Shown here: positions 36,309 through 43,914 of the stretch, piece by piece
How the letters are laid out: every line of letters begins with the position of its first letter
Numbering within the stretch: the first letter of the stretch is position 1
Source: Ruminococcus sp. UBA6407
Lineage (GTDB): Bacteria; Bacillota; Clostridia; Oscillospirales; Ruminococcaceae
Assembly (NCBI GenBank): GCA_002438605.1
Contig: DJPR01000011.1
Location: 96,201-160,200 of the forward strand
DNA length: 64,000 nt
Reading direction: 5' to 3'
Notes under the pieces: model-generated
The model's database searches: none
Seen by the model: only the letters and a program-made list of their open reading frames with translations
What the model was told of the DNA's origin: nothing
Translations under genes and position numbers: made by a program

Positions 36309-37321
36309 ACTTTTATCACCTCAAATCCTGCCGCCCTTATAAGACGGTTATATACGGCAAGACCTATGCCGTTTTTGTCCGGAACACGCACATAGACGTT
36401 TTTTGCACCAAGCGAATCAAGCTCACGAAGTTTTGAAAAAATATTATGAGCCTGCTGTGCACTGTCTGAACCGTAGGTTAGAAAATTACAGTCAGAATTT
36501 AATTTATCATTATCAAATATTAAAAAATATGTATCTTTGCTTTTTTTTGTTTCTGCAAAGCATGAAAATGAGTCAGATGTTCCTTCAACAAGAGTTACCT
36601 TTGCAGAAGGAGAGTAATGCTTGTACTTCATTCCGGGTGAAGAAACCCTTTCTCCCTCAGCAACCTCGTGCAGTATAGCATTGTCAACTATCACATTGCA
36701 GCCTAATGAATTAAGGTTTTCCTTTGTTATAAATCCGGGACGAAGTATTCTTACTGTATTTTCATCATCAAATGAAATAACAGTTGATTCAACACCGCAT
36801 TTACAATCTCCGCCGTCAACAATGGCAGGAATTTTTCCGTTCATGTCATACATCACATGTTTTGCAGAAGTAGGACTGGGGTAACCCGATGTATTTGCTG
36901 AAGGTGCAGCAATGGGACATCCTGAAAGCTCAATAATTTTTCTTGCAGTTTTATGTGCAGGTATTCTTATGCCTACAGTGTCAAGTCCACCTGATGTTAT
37001 ATATGGTATTTTGTCATTTTTCGGCAGTATCATGGTGATAGGGCCGGGACAAAAGTTTTCAGCAATTTTATATGCAAGTGCAGGAATATTTCCCGTATAT
37101 TTTTCAGCGTCGGAAAATCGGCTCAAATGAACTATCAAAGGGTTGTCCGATGGTCTGCCTTTTGCTTTGAAAATTTTTGCAACGGCAGTTTCGTTGCAGG
37201 CATCAGCGGCAAGTCCGTAAACGGTTTCAGTAGGCATACCGATTATTTCGCCGTTTTTTATAAGTTCAGCAGCTTTTAAGAGCTGTTCTTCATCATTTTC
37301 GTTTATTAAAACTGTATCCAT
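36305..37321 (-). CDS. L-threonylcarbamoyladenylate synthase (Sua5 type)
   Basis: Makes the threonylcarbamoyl-AMP used for the t6A modification of tRNA. The 338-residue protein is the long form: a YrdC domain (IGMPTETVYGLAADA; KGRPSDNPLIVHLS; PGPITMILPKN; PIAAPSANTSGYPSPTSA) followed by the Sua5 C-terminal domain (from about residue 215; SPGMKYKHYSPSAKVTLVEG). It lies between prfA and coaE, a frequent Firmicute neighbourhood, and ends 3 bases into coaE. Confidence 0.94.
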   Translation of the reverse strand: MDTVLINENDEEQLLKAAELIKNGEIIGMPTETVYGLAADACNETAVAKIFKAKGRPSDNPLIVHLSRFSDAEKYTGNIPALAYKIAENFCPGPITMILPKNDKIPYITSGGLDTVGIRIPAHKTARKIIELSGCPIAAPSANTSGYPSPTSAKHVMYDMNGKIPAIVDGGDCKCGVESTVISFDDENTVRILRPGFITKENLNSLGCNVIVDNAILHEVAEGERVSSPGMKYKHYSPSAKVTLVEGTSDSFSCFAETKKSKDTYFLIFDNDKLNSDCNFLTYGSDSAQQAHNIFSKLRELDSLGAKNVYVRVPDKNGIGLAVYNRLIRAAGFEVIKV

Positions 37322-37323
37322 TT

Positions 37324-38397
37324 TTATTGTTCCTGATTAGCAAGTTTTGCTGCCTGATCGGCAGTAGCGAGAGCGTCAAATACTTCATCAAGATTACCGT
37401 TCAGCATATCCTCAAGGCGATAAATTGTAAGACCTATTCTATGGTCTGTAAGACGTCCCTGTGGATAGTTGTATGTTCTTATACGTTCGGAACGGTCACC
37501 TGTGCCGACCTGCATTTTACGTTCTGATGCAATTTTATCGTTTTGTTCCTGCTGCAAAGCCTCATAAAGACGTGAACGAAGAACCTTCATGGCTTTTTCC
37601 TTGTTCTTGTGCTGACTTCTTTCGTCCTGACATTCAACAACAACGCCTGTAGGAATGTGTGTTATTCTTACAGCGGATTCAGTTTTGTTGATGTGCTGAC
37701 CGCCTGCACCGCTTGCACGGAAATAGTCTATTTTGAGGTCTGTAGGGTTGATTTCAAGTTCAACCTCATCTGCTTCCACGAGGACTGCAACAGTAACTGT
37801 TGAAGTATGGATACGTCCCTGAGATTCAGTTTCCGGAACTCTTTGAACTCTGTGAACACCGCTTTCGTATTTAAGACGTGAGTATGCACCTTCACCTTCA
37901 ATAGAGAAGCTGATTTCCTTAAATCCGCCAAGCTCGGTTGGATTTGCATTTAAAATCTCCTGCTTCCAGCCTTTAGCTTCTGCATACATGGTATACATTC
38001 TGTAAAGGGAATTAACGAATAATGAGGCTTCTTCACCGCCTGCACCGCCTCTGATTTCAATAATTACGTTTTTATCATCATTAGGGTCTTTAGGCAGAAG
38101 AAGAATTTTTAATTCTTCAGTTATTTTTTCTGTTTCTTCCTTTGATTCTTCAAGTTCAGCCTGAGCCATTTCCTTGAAGTCTTTATCGAGTCCGCCGCCG
38201 TCAAGAAGTTCTTTAGCTTCATCATGACGTTTTTTTGCACTGACATATTCACGGTACTTTTCTATAATTGGAGTAAGATTTTTAAACTCCTTCATAAGCT
38301 GAGTATACAGCTTATTATCACTTACAACTTCAGGGTCAGAAAGCTTTTCACTTATTTCCTCATATCTCTGTTCCATGAGCATTAATTTTTCAAACAT
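37324..38397 (-). CDS. prfA: Peptide chain release factor 1
   Basis: Reads UAA and UAG and triggers peptide release. The 357-residue protein begins [21 protein letters not shown]. It has the recognition domain in the middle and the GGQ motif in [19 protein letters not shown], and ends with [18 protein letters not shown]. The start ATG 38397 has GGAGAAA upstream; the 13 upstream codons in frame are not supported. The gene for the GGQ methyltransferase (prmC), often next to prfA, is absent here. Confidence 0.97.
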   Translation of the reverse strand: MFEKLMLMEQRYEEISEKLSDPEVVSDNKLYTQLMKEFKNLTPIIEKYREYVSAKKRHDEAKELLDGGGLDKDFKEMAQAELEESKEETEKITEELKILLLPKDPNDDKNVIIEIRGGAGGEEASLFVNSLYRMYTMYAEAKGWKQEILNANPTELGGFKEISFSIEGEGAYSRLKYESGVHRVQRVPETESQGRIHTSTVTVAVLVEADEVELEINPTDLKIDYFRASGAGGQHINKTESAVRITHIPTGVVVECQDERSQHKNKEKAMKVLRSRLYEALQQEQNDKIASERKMQVGTGDRSERIRTYNYPQGRLTDHRIGLTIYRLEDMLNGNLDEVFDALATADQAAKLANQEQ

Positions 38398-38460
38398 AAT
38401 ATTTCTCCAATCTAAAAGGTCATAAACATAAAACAAATTTCTAAAAGTGAAACAGAGCCG

Positions 38461-38649
38461 CTAGCCTTCAGCTTCCCGAAAAACCTTTTTAATATTTTTT
38501 TCTATTTTATTTCGGGGAATCATAAATTCTCTGGAGCAGCCGACGCATCTGAGTTTAAAGTCCATACCTGCTCTGATGACATACATCTGATTTGAACCGC
38601 ATGGATGTTTTTTTTTCATGGTGAGTACATCACCCGGTCTGATGTCCAA
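38461..38649 (-). CDS. DUF951 protein
   Basis: A 62-residue protein with MDIRPGDVLTMKKKHPCGSN and FKLRCVGCSREFMIPR. The three cysteines suggest a metal or zinc site. DUF951 proteins are common in Firmicutes, frequently near DNA replication genes; function unknown. GGAGG lies just upstream of the ATG and a strong promoter precedes it. It is first in the prfA operon. Confidence 0.85.
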   Translation of the reverse strand: MDIRPGDVLTMKKKHPCGSNQMYVIRAGMDFKLRCVGCSREFMIPRNKIEKNIKKVFREAEG

Positions 38650-38686
38650 AGAAATTCCTCCTAACTATAAAAAGCGTGTACACTAC

Positions 38687-38715
38687 ATTATACCCTAAAA
38701 ATTAAATCAAATCAA
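38687..38715 (-). promoter_or_regulatory. Sigma-A promoter for DUF951-prfA-tsaC-coaE
   Basis: On the minus strand TTGATT (38715-38710), 17 bases, then a perfect TATAAT (38692-38687). Confidence 0.8.
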
Positions 38716-38851
38716 TATTTTCATGTATATTTTTTGATATTTGTGTAAAAATAATAAAAATGATAGGTGAATAATATTAAACTCGCCTAATTTTAATATA
38801 GACAATACAGTATAATAATATATCGGGTAGTCTATGGATTGGAGTTTTAAA

Positions 38852-39199
38852 ATGCTTACAAGGATTTCTGCTGAATTTGAAAATATAGATATGGCTGAAA
38901 TAGCGTCAAAGCGTATTAAAGATACAATAAACGGAGTGCGGAGAACTGGTGTTATACACAATAAAACTGCGGAACGTGCAAAGAGGCTTGAACGTGGACG
39001 CCACTATACTATTTTACCTTTGGCTGCTACAACATATAATTACTTTACGGCTACAATGGAATATGAAACAACAGATGATATAATTGATGAACCATACCGC
39101 AACAGAAAAACAATTTTATATATTATATGTGAAGAAGATGCGGTTAATAACATAAAATCGGTATTAAATGCAATGGGCGGACTTAATATAAGTGCTTAG
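38852..39199 (+). CDS. Unknown 115-residue protein
   Basis: I do not recognise this protein. It starts MLTRISAEFENIDMAEIASK and ends with KSVLNAMGGLNISA. The predicted order is strand-helix in the first 30 residues, a basic patch (KTAERAKRLERGRHY), then a final strand-helix, which might be a small alpha/beta sandwich. ATG 38852 has GGAG 8 bases upstream. A TATAAT lies at 38811-38816 with no clear -35 box. Base composition is like its neighbours. Repeats follow immediately. Confidence 0.65.
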   Translation: MLTRISAEFENIDMAEIASKRIKDTINGVRRTGVIHNKTAERAKRLERGRHYTILPLAATTYNYFTATMEYETTDDIIDEPYRNRKTILYIICEEDAVNNIKSVLNAMGGLNISA

Positions 39200-39330
39200 G
39201 GCAATACGACAGTATGCTTTCAAAAATTCTATGCAATCTGACGAAAAATATATCTGCGTTTCTGCCGCACAAGCTTTTTGCGGTGTTACCCTAGGGCAAT
39301 ACAGTAAAATATTTGTGCAGTGTTACCTTA
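39196..39330. repeat. Compound block of palindromic repeats
   Basis: A left arm TAGGGCAATAC (39197-39207) is followed about 60 bases later by GCCGCACAAGC and the right arm TTTTTGCGGTGTTACCCTA (39263-39294). A second short copy begins at once, with left arm TAGGGCAATACAG and right arm TGTGCAGTGTTACCTTA (39292-39330). The first looks like a copy with an enlarged centre. An 87-codon frame across this block is repeat-derived and not a gene. Confidence 0.65.
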
Positions 39331-39373
39331 ATAAAAATAATCATAAAATCATCAAATATAACATAGAATGTTT

Positions 39374-39425
39374 TAGGCAGCACCGCACAAAACACATCAA
39401 AGGACTTTGTATAGTGTTGCCTTTA
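39374..39425. repeat. Full-length dispersed palindromic repeat
   Basis: TAGGCAGCACCGCACAAAAC, centre ACATCAAAGGA, right arm CTTTGTATAGTGTTGCCTTT. It is in the same orientation as the copies at 2164 and 16931, upstream of the two-S1-domain gene. Confidence 0.85.
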
Positions 39426-39499
39426 TTCACAAGAATATTTGCATATTTCTTATGAAGAAGGGTTTTATTTTTCGGAATCTATGTAAATCGGAGGTAAAA

Positions 39500-40423
39500 A
39501 TGGAGAAATTCAGACCGGAAGGCTGTTTGTTCAATACAGCTGAAAATCAGAAGTTTATAAGCAGTGAGGAAAGTTTAAAAGAGGCTTTACAAGATAGAAT
39601 TTTTCTTGAAGCAAGAGCTGTAGTATGCGACAGCAGTCACAATCTTATTATAGATATGCCATGCATGAAAGGTATTATTTCAAGAGAGGAAGGAGCTATG
39701 GGAATTACAGAGGGATATACTCGTGATATTGCTTTGATTTCCAGAGTAAATAAGCCTGTAAGATTTATCGTTAAGGAAATAACGATTGATGAACAGGGCG
39801 AAAAAATAGCAGTATTATCAAGAAAGGAAGTTCAGCAGGAATGTTATGAACGATACATAAAAAAACTTAATGCAGGAGATGTTATTGAAGCAAAAGTAAC
39901 ACATTTAGAGCAGTTTGGCTGTTTTGTCGATATTGGGTGCGGAATACCCTCGCTTATACCTATAGACACCATTTCCATATCGAGAATTTCACATCCGTCC
40001 GATAGATTTATAACAGGACAGAGCATACGTGCAATCGTAAAGAGCAATCAGAACGGAAGAGTATGCCTGACTCATAAGGAATTATTAGGAACATGGGAGG
40101 AAAATGCCTCAGGATTTGAGGCGGGTGAAACTGTATCAGGAATAGTACGTTCTGTAGAAGATTATGGTATTTTCGTTGAGCTTACTCCGAATCTTGCAGG
40201 ACTTGCAGAGCCAAGACCTAATATTAAAGCAGGGGAATGTGTCAGCGTATATATCAAGGCTTTAATTCCTGAAAAAATGAAGGTTAAGCTTATTATTGTT
40301 GATGTTTGCGAAAAAATGGAAACTGCAAACAGCTTTAGATATTATTATGACGGAAACCATATGAACAGATGGCTTTATACTCCGGAAAATTCATCTAAAG
40401 TAATTGAATCGGTTTTTGAATAA
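39500..40423 (+). CDS. Two-S1-domain RNA-binding protein (ribosomal S1-like)
   Basis: The 307-residue protein has an N-terminal region of about 130 residues with a barrel-like pattern, a clear S1 domain (AGDVIEAKVTHLEQFGCFVDIG, about residues 135-205) and a second S1 domain (AGETVSGIVRSVEDYGIFVEL, about 215-280), then a short tail ending in Tyr/Asn-rich sequence. Start ATG 39500 has GGAGG upstream; the 31 codons before it run through the repeat area. Short S1-like proteins occur in Clostridia, where full six-domain S1 is often absent. Binding of mRNA or the ribosome is inferred. Confidence 0.82.
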   Translation: MEKFRPEGCLFNTAENQKFISSEESLKEALQDRIFLEARAVVCDSSHNLIIDMPCMKGIISREEGAMGITEGYTRDIALISRVNKPVRFIVKEITIDEQGEKIAVLSRKEVQQECYERYIKKLNAGDVIEAKVTHLEQFGCFVDIGCGIPSLIPIDTISISRISHPSDRFITGQSIRAIVKSNQNGRVCLTHKELLGTWEENASGFEAGETVSGIVRSVEDYGIFVELTPNLAGLAEPRPNIKAGECVSVYIKALIPEKMKVKLIIVDVCEKMETANSFRYYYDGNHMNRWLYTPENSSKVIESVFE

Positions 40424-40458
40424 TTTTTTGATAACATTATATTATGCCATAATAAAAT

Positions 40459-40510
40459 AAGGCAAGACCGTACAAAGTCTTTTGATGTACTTAACTCGGT
40501 GTTGCCTGAA
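40459..40510. repeat. Dispersed palindromic repeat, inverted orientation
   Basis: AAGGCAAGACCGTACAAAG, then TCTTTTGATGT, then CGGTGTTGCCT. The centre is the reverse complement of the TCAAAAGA core seen in the copies at 2164 and 16931, so the element is inserted the other way round here. Confidence 0.78.
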
Positions 40511-40515
40511 GTATA

Positions 40516-40556
40516 AAAAGAGCTGCTGCACCGAAATTCAAGTGCGGCAGCTCATT
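40516..40556 (-). terminator. Terminator of the cyclophilin gene
   Basis: GAGCTGCTGCAC (40520-40531) pairs with GTGCGGCAGCTC (40542-40553) with one wobble. On the minus strand the stem is followed by TTTTT, so it ends the cyclophilin transcript. It may also stop the plus-strand S1 gene, but the T-run there is poor. Confidence 0.85.
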
Positions 40557-40560
40557 AAAT

Positions 40561-41031
40561 TTATTCTATTGTAACTTTTTTCATAACCTGTGGAGTAATC
40601 GGCTTATCAGCACTGTTTGTAGCAGTTTCGGCAATTTCATCAACTACGTCCATGCCTTCAATTACTTTTCCGAATGCAGCATAGTCTCCGTCAAGATGAG
40701 GAGCGTCCTCGTGCATGATAAAGAACTGTGAACCTGCTGAGTTAGGCATCATTGAACGTGCCATAGAAAGTACGCCTCTGGTGTGTTTGAGGTCATTTTT
40801 CACGCCGTTTGAAGCAAATTCGCCCTTGATTGTCCAACCCGGACCTCCCATACCTGTTCCGTTCGGACAGCCGCCCTGAATCATAAATCCCGGGATAACT
40901 CTATGAAAGCAAAGTCCGTCATAAAATCCTTGTTTTACAAGCTTTTCAAAGTTTTCACATGAAATCGGTGCGATTTCAGGATATAACTCAATTTTAATTT
41001 TTTTACCGTTTTCCATTTCAATAACTATCAT
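40561..41031 (-). CDS. Cyclophilin-type peptidyl-prolyl isomerase
   Basis: A 156-residue cytoplasmic cyclophilin with no signal peptide. Active-site segments are visible: FHRVIPGFMIQGGCPNGTGMGGPG, GVLSMARSMMPNSAGSQFFIMHED and YAAFGKVIEGMDVVDEIA. It speeds cis-trans isomerisation of proline bonds. It has its own promoter and terminator. GGAGG lies upstream of the ATG. Confidence 0.95.
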   Translation of the reverse strand: MIVIEMENGKKIKIELYPEIAPISCENFEKLVKQGFYDGLCFHRVIPGFMIQGGCPNGTGMGGPGWTIKGEFASNGVKNDLKHTRGVLSMARSMMPNSAGSQFFIMHEDAPHLDGDYAAFGKVIEGMDVVDEIAETATNSADKPITPQVMKKVTIE

Positions 41032-41057
41032 AATAAGCCTCCAGATATTTTAATAAA

Positions 41058-41086
41058 ATTATATCATAACCTAATTGCAATGTCAA
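41058..41086 (-). promoter_or_regulatory. Sigma-A promoter for the cyclophilin gene
   Basis: On the minus strand a perfect TTGACA (41086-41081), 17 bases, and a perfect TATAAT (41063-41058). Confidence 0.9.
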
Positions 41087-41108
41087 TGGAAAATTTGTTA
41101 GCACATAA

Positions 41109-42473
41109 TTAATTTAAAATAGAAAATGCCTGTTTCAAATTATTTATGCCGATTATTTTTAAGTTGTAATCATTTACAGAAATAAGTGAAAGTGACTGTT
41201 TGGGAATAAGGCAGGTTTTAAATCCCATACGTTCAGCCTCATTAACTCTTTGTGCTATGTGTGAAACAGAACGAATTTCACCGCCAAGTCCCACTTCACC
41301 AAATGCAATAAGCTCATCATCAACAGGTTTGTCCACAATACCCGAATAAAGTGAAAGAGCAACTGAAAGGTCACCCGCAGGTTCGTCAAGACGAAAACCG
41401 CCTACGATGTTTACATATACATCAAGAGTTCCCATGAATATACCGAGTCTTTTTTCCATAACTGCAATTATAATTGCCAAACGATTGAAATCAAATCCTG
41501 TTGAGGTTCTGCGTGGAGCCGGATAACTGCTTTTAGTGGCAAGTGTCTGCACCTCTGCCAATATAGGCCTTGTACCCTCCATAACACATGTAACACATGT
41601 TCCTGATACATTTACAGGACGTCCTGAAAGCAGCATTTGAGAAGGGTTTTCTACTTGCCGCAGACCTTTGTCTATCATCTCAAAAACACCTATTTCATTA
41701 GTAGAACCAAAACGGTTTTTTACTGCTCTTAATATGCGGTAGCTCTGGTGACGTTCACCCTCAAAATAGAGTACAGCGTCTACAATATGCTCCATGACTT
41801 TAGGCCCTGCAATTGCACCATCCTTATTGACGTGTCCTACAATAATTGTAGGAATTTCAAGCTCTTTTGCAGTATGCATAAAAAGGTTTGTACATTCCCT
41901 GACCTGTGTAAGACTTCCCGGACTTGATGTTATTTTGTTAATGCACATAGTCTGAATTGAGTCAATAATTGCAATATCGGGAGTACAGTTCCTGATTGTT
42001 TCCGCAATTGATTCTGCATCATTTGCAGGAAGAATGTAGAGATTTTCCGTATCTACCCTCAGTCTGTCTGCTCTTAATTTAAGCTGTCTTGCAGATTCCT
42101 CTCCCGAAACATACAGAATAGAATGATCCTCTCCTAAAAATTGACATATTTGCAGTAATATGGTACTTTTTCCTATTCCCGGTTCACCGCCTAAAAGAAC
42201 GATAGAGCCTTTTACAAGTCCGCCGCCGAGTACACGGTTAAGCTCACTCAAGCCTGTATCATAGCGTACGTCTGTGTCATATTGAATATCTGAAAGCTCA
42301 AGTATGCTGTCTGAAAGATTTACGGCGTTGCCTGATGCAGAAATACTTGATGATGTTGTTGGCAGTCCTTCCTCAAAACTGTTCCATGCTCCGCAAGACG
42401 GGCATTTTCCGTTCCATTTCGAGCTTTCATAACCGCATTGATTGCATGTAAAAATAGTTTTTGATTTTGCCAT
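41109..42473 (-). CDS. radA: DNA repair protein RadA
   Basis: RecA-like helicase that helps branch migration in recombination. The 454-residue protein has an N-terminal zinc finger (CNQCGYESSKWNGKCPSC), Walker A (GGEPGIGKST), the RadA-specific KNRFGS motif (AVKNRFGSTNEIG) and a C-terminal Lon-like domain. Start ATG 42473 with GAAAGGAAC upstream gives the normal MAKSKTIFTCNQCG opening; the 13 in-frame codons before it overlap the promoter. Confidence 0.97.
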   Translation of the reverse strand: MAKSKTIFTCNQCGYESSKWNGKCPSCGAWNSFEEGLPTTSSSISASGNAVNLSDSILELSDIQYDTDVRYDTGLSELNRVLGGGLVKGSIVLLGGEPGIGKSTILLQICQFLGEDHSILYVSGEESARQLKLRADRLRVDTENLYILPANDAESIAETIRNCTPDIAIIDSIQTMCINKITSSPGSLTQVRECTNLFMHTAKELEIPTIIVGHVNKDGAIAGPKVMEHIVDAVLYFEGERHQSYRILRAVKNRFGSTNEIGVFEMIDKGLRQVENPSQMLLSGRPVNVSGTCVTCVMEGTRPILAEVQTLATKSSYPAPRRTSTGFDFNRLAIIIAVMEKRLGIFMGTLDVYVNIVGGFRLDEPAGDLSVALSLYSGIVDKPVDDELIAFGEVGLGGEIRSVSHIAQRVNEAERMGFKTCLIPKQSLSLISVNDYNLKIIGINNLKQAFSILN

Positions 42474-42513
42474 TTTTGTTCCTTTCAAAATTATAATAAT
42501 AAATACAGTCATA

Positions 42514-42542
42514 ATTATACATTATATCTTATGTTTTTTCAA
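42514..42542 (-). promoter_or_regulatory. Sigma-A promoter for radA
   Basis: On the minus strand TTGAAA (42542-42537), 17 bases, TATAAT (42519-42514). It lies just past the stop codon of the M50 protease gene. Confidence 0.78.
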
Positions 42543-42545
42543 TAA

Positions 42546-43115
42546 TTATGAGAGAAGTTCTGCAAAGGAATAAATTAAAATTACTATAAAAAAGGAATAA
42601 AAATGCCGTGTAAAAATAAAGATAAGTACAATTGCGGCAATAATCAGAAATGATATTATTTTAAGAAGATGAGATGCATTAAAGCTGTTTTTTATAAGCT
42701 CTGAGGTTTTTATGATCAAACAGCCGCCGTCAAGTTTAGAGAAGGGAAGCAAGTTGAATATACCAAGAATTAAATTAAAGTATAAAAAGTATTCCGAAGA
42801 ACAGCCGATTATTTTTAAGAAAATATACATTATCAGGTTTGCAGCAGGACCTGCTGCAAGTATGATTATTTCATAAGGCAGTGAAATAAGCTTATGTTTA
42901 TTTGGGGTAATGATAATTCCAAAGCCGGTGAATAGTGTTTTTTTTATGTTTCCGCCAAGACTGTATACAGCAATTATATGCCCCAGCTCATGTATAAGAC
43001 AGGCAGCAGCAAAATAAAACCAGATTTCAGCATTAAACAAAAAAATAATTGAAATCGTGAGAAAAAAGGTAAACTCAAATATAATTTCTGTTCCATTAAT
43101 TTTAAATCTTATCAT
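42546..43115 (-). CDS. SpoIVFB-like site-2 (M50) membrane protease
   Basis: Intramembrane zinc metalloprotease. The 189-residue protein has HELGH (His42, Glu43, His46) in a membrane helix and the third ligand motif NLLPFSKLDGG (Asp129), with about five hydrophobic segments. It is short and lacks PDZ or CBS domains, as in SpoIVFB, which cleaves pro-sigma-K in the mother cell. Its start overlaps the upstream small membrane gene by four bases. In a spore former the SpoIVFB role is the best guess, but other short M50 proteases exist. Confidence 0.8.
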   Translation of the reverse strand: MIRFKINGTEIIFEFTFFLTISIIFLFNAEIWFYFAAACLIHELGHIIAVYSLGGNIKKTLFTGFGIIITPNKHKLISLPYEIIILAAGPAANLIMYIFLKIIGCSSEYFLYFNLILGIFNLLPFSKLDGGCLIIKTSELIKNSFNASHLLKIISFLIIAAIVLIFIFTRHFYSFFIVILIYSFAELLS

Positions 43116-43381
43116 TTTATGCTGTCTATCGGATTGCTTATTATTTCGTTTGTATCTGTAATATATGTTTGCAGCATCTTATAAAGTTCGTGGCATGTAT
43201 CAGGTATGAATTGATTTGCTATAAAAAATGCTATAACGGTTAATATACATAAAACTGCCTGAAAAGCTATTATATCATCTAATTTTTTTTGCTTTTTTTC
43301 ATGAGTTTCTGCAAGATCCTTTATTTCAACATCGCTGAATTCAGCTTGTGAATTATTTTCTGTAAGTGTTTCATTTTCCAT
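43112..43381 (-). CDS. Small single-helix membrane protein, possible reduced SpoIVFA
   Basis: An 89-residue protein with an acidic and Lys-rich cytoplasmic part (residues 1-35), one membrane helix (about 38-60, IIAFQAVLCILTVIAFFIA) and a short outer tail. It is translation-coupled to the M50 protease. In Bacillus and other spore formers SpoIVFA precedes and holds SpoIVFB and carries a LytM domain after its helix. Here that domain is missing and only about 30 residues follow the helix. I cannot assign a family; SpoIVFA-like is inferred from position and topology. Confidence 0.6.
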   Translation of the reverse strand: MENETLTENNSQAEFSDVEIKDLAETHEKKQKKLDDIIAFQAVLCILTVIAFFIANQFIPDTCHELYKMLQTYITDTNEIISNPIDSIK

Positions 43382-43430
43382 AATCAGTCACCTCATTACA
43401 GAATATTATAAATAATCTTAAAATATGCAC

Positions 43431-43459
43431 TTGACTTTTTATTCTTTTAATGGTAAAAT
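43431..43459 (+). promoter_or_regulatory. Sigma-A promoter for zur-znuACB
   Basis: TTGACT (43431-43436), 17 bases, TAAAAT (43454-43459). Its -10 box overlaps the left half of the Fur-type operator. Confidence 0.75.
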
Positions 43460-43482
43460 TGAAAATAGAAATCATTTTCAAT
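43458..43482 (+). promoter_or_regulatory. Fur/Zur-type operator
   Basis: A perfect 9-base inverted repeat ATTGAAAAT (43458-43466) and ATTTTCAAT (43474-43482) with a 7-base centre. It covers the -10 box and transcription start region of the Fur-family gene and resembles the Fur box pattern (A/T-rich with ATTTTC). Binding by the encoded regulator in zinc-replete cells would repress the whole operon. Confidence 0.75.
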
Positions 43483-43497
43483 TTTAGGTGAGCAAAT

Positions 43498-43914
43498 ATG
43501 AAGAAAAATAATTATAATACAAAACAGAAAGAACTGCTTCTTGACTTTTTAAAAAATAACGGTTCAAAGCATGTTAATGTTCAGGAAATAAGCTCTTATC
43601 TTATAAATTCGGGTAACCCTATGGGAACGAGTACAATTTATCGTCAATTGGAAAGAATGGTAGAGCAGGGAACTGTCAGAAAGTATGTTTTGGACGGACG
43701 TGCAGGTGCTTGTTATCAATATGTGAGTGAAAAGCAGGAGTGCGGCTCACATTTTCATCTTAAATGTGTTTCATGCGGAACTTTATTTCATCTCGACTGC
43801 AACTATTTAAGCGAGATAGATAAGCATATTTATGAACATCATGGTTTTACCGTAGATAATTCAAAAACTGTTTTTTACGGTATATGCGGAAAGTGCAATG
43901 GTGAAAAAACATGA
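43498..43914 (+). CDS. zur: Fur-family metal regulator, probably Zur
   Basis: A 138-residue Fur-type repressor with an N-terminal winged helix (SSYLINSGNPMGTSTIYRQLERM) and a metal-binding C-terminal domain with HFHLKCVSCGTLFHLDC and the CGKC pair near the end. The zinc uptake genes directly downstream (four-base overlap) point to Zur rather than iron Fur or PerR. The operator over its promoter suggests self-regulation. Confidence 0.85.
   Translation: MKKNNYNTKQKELLLDFLKNNGSKHVNVQEISSYLINSGNPMGTSTIYRQLERMVEQGTVRKYVLDGRAGACYQYVSEKQECGSHFHLKCVSCGTLFHLDCNYLSEIDKHIYEHHGFTVDNSKTVFYGICGKCNGEKT

Noticed and set aside
39196..39425. CRISPR array
   Set aside because: The repeated units are palindromic, unequal in length and irregularly spaced, with no spacers of constant size.
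39192..39455. 87-codon open frame on the plus strand
   Set aside because: It runs through three copies of the palindromic repeat, has no ribosome site, and has no protein-like pattern.
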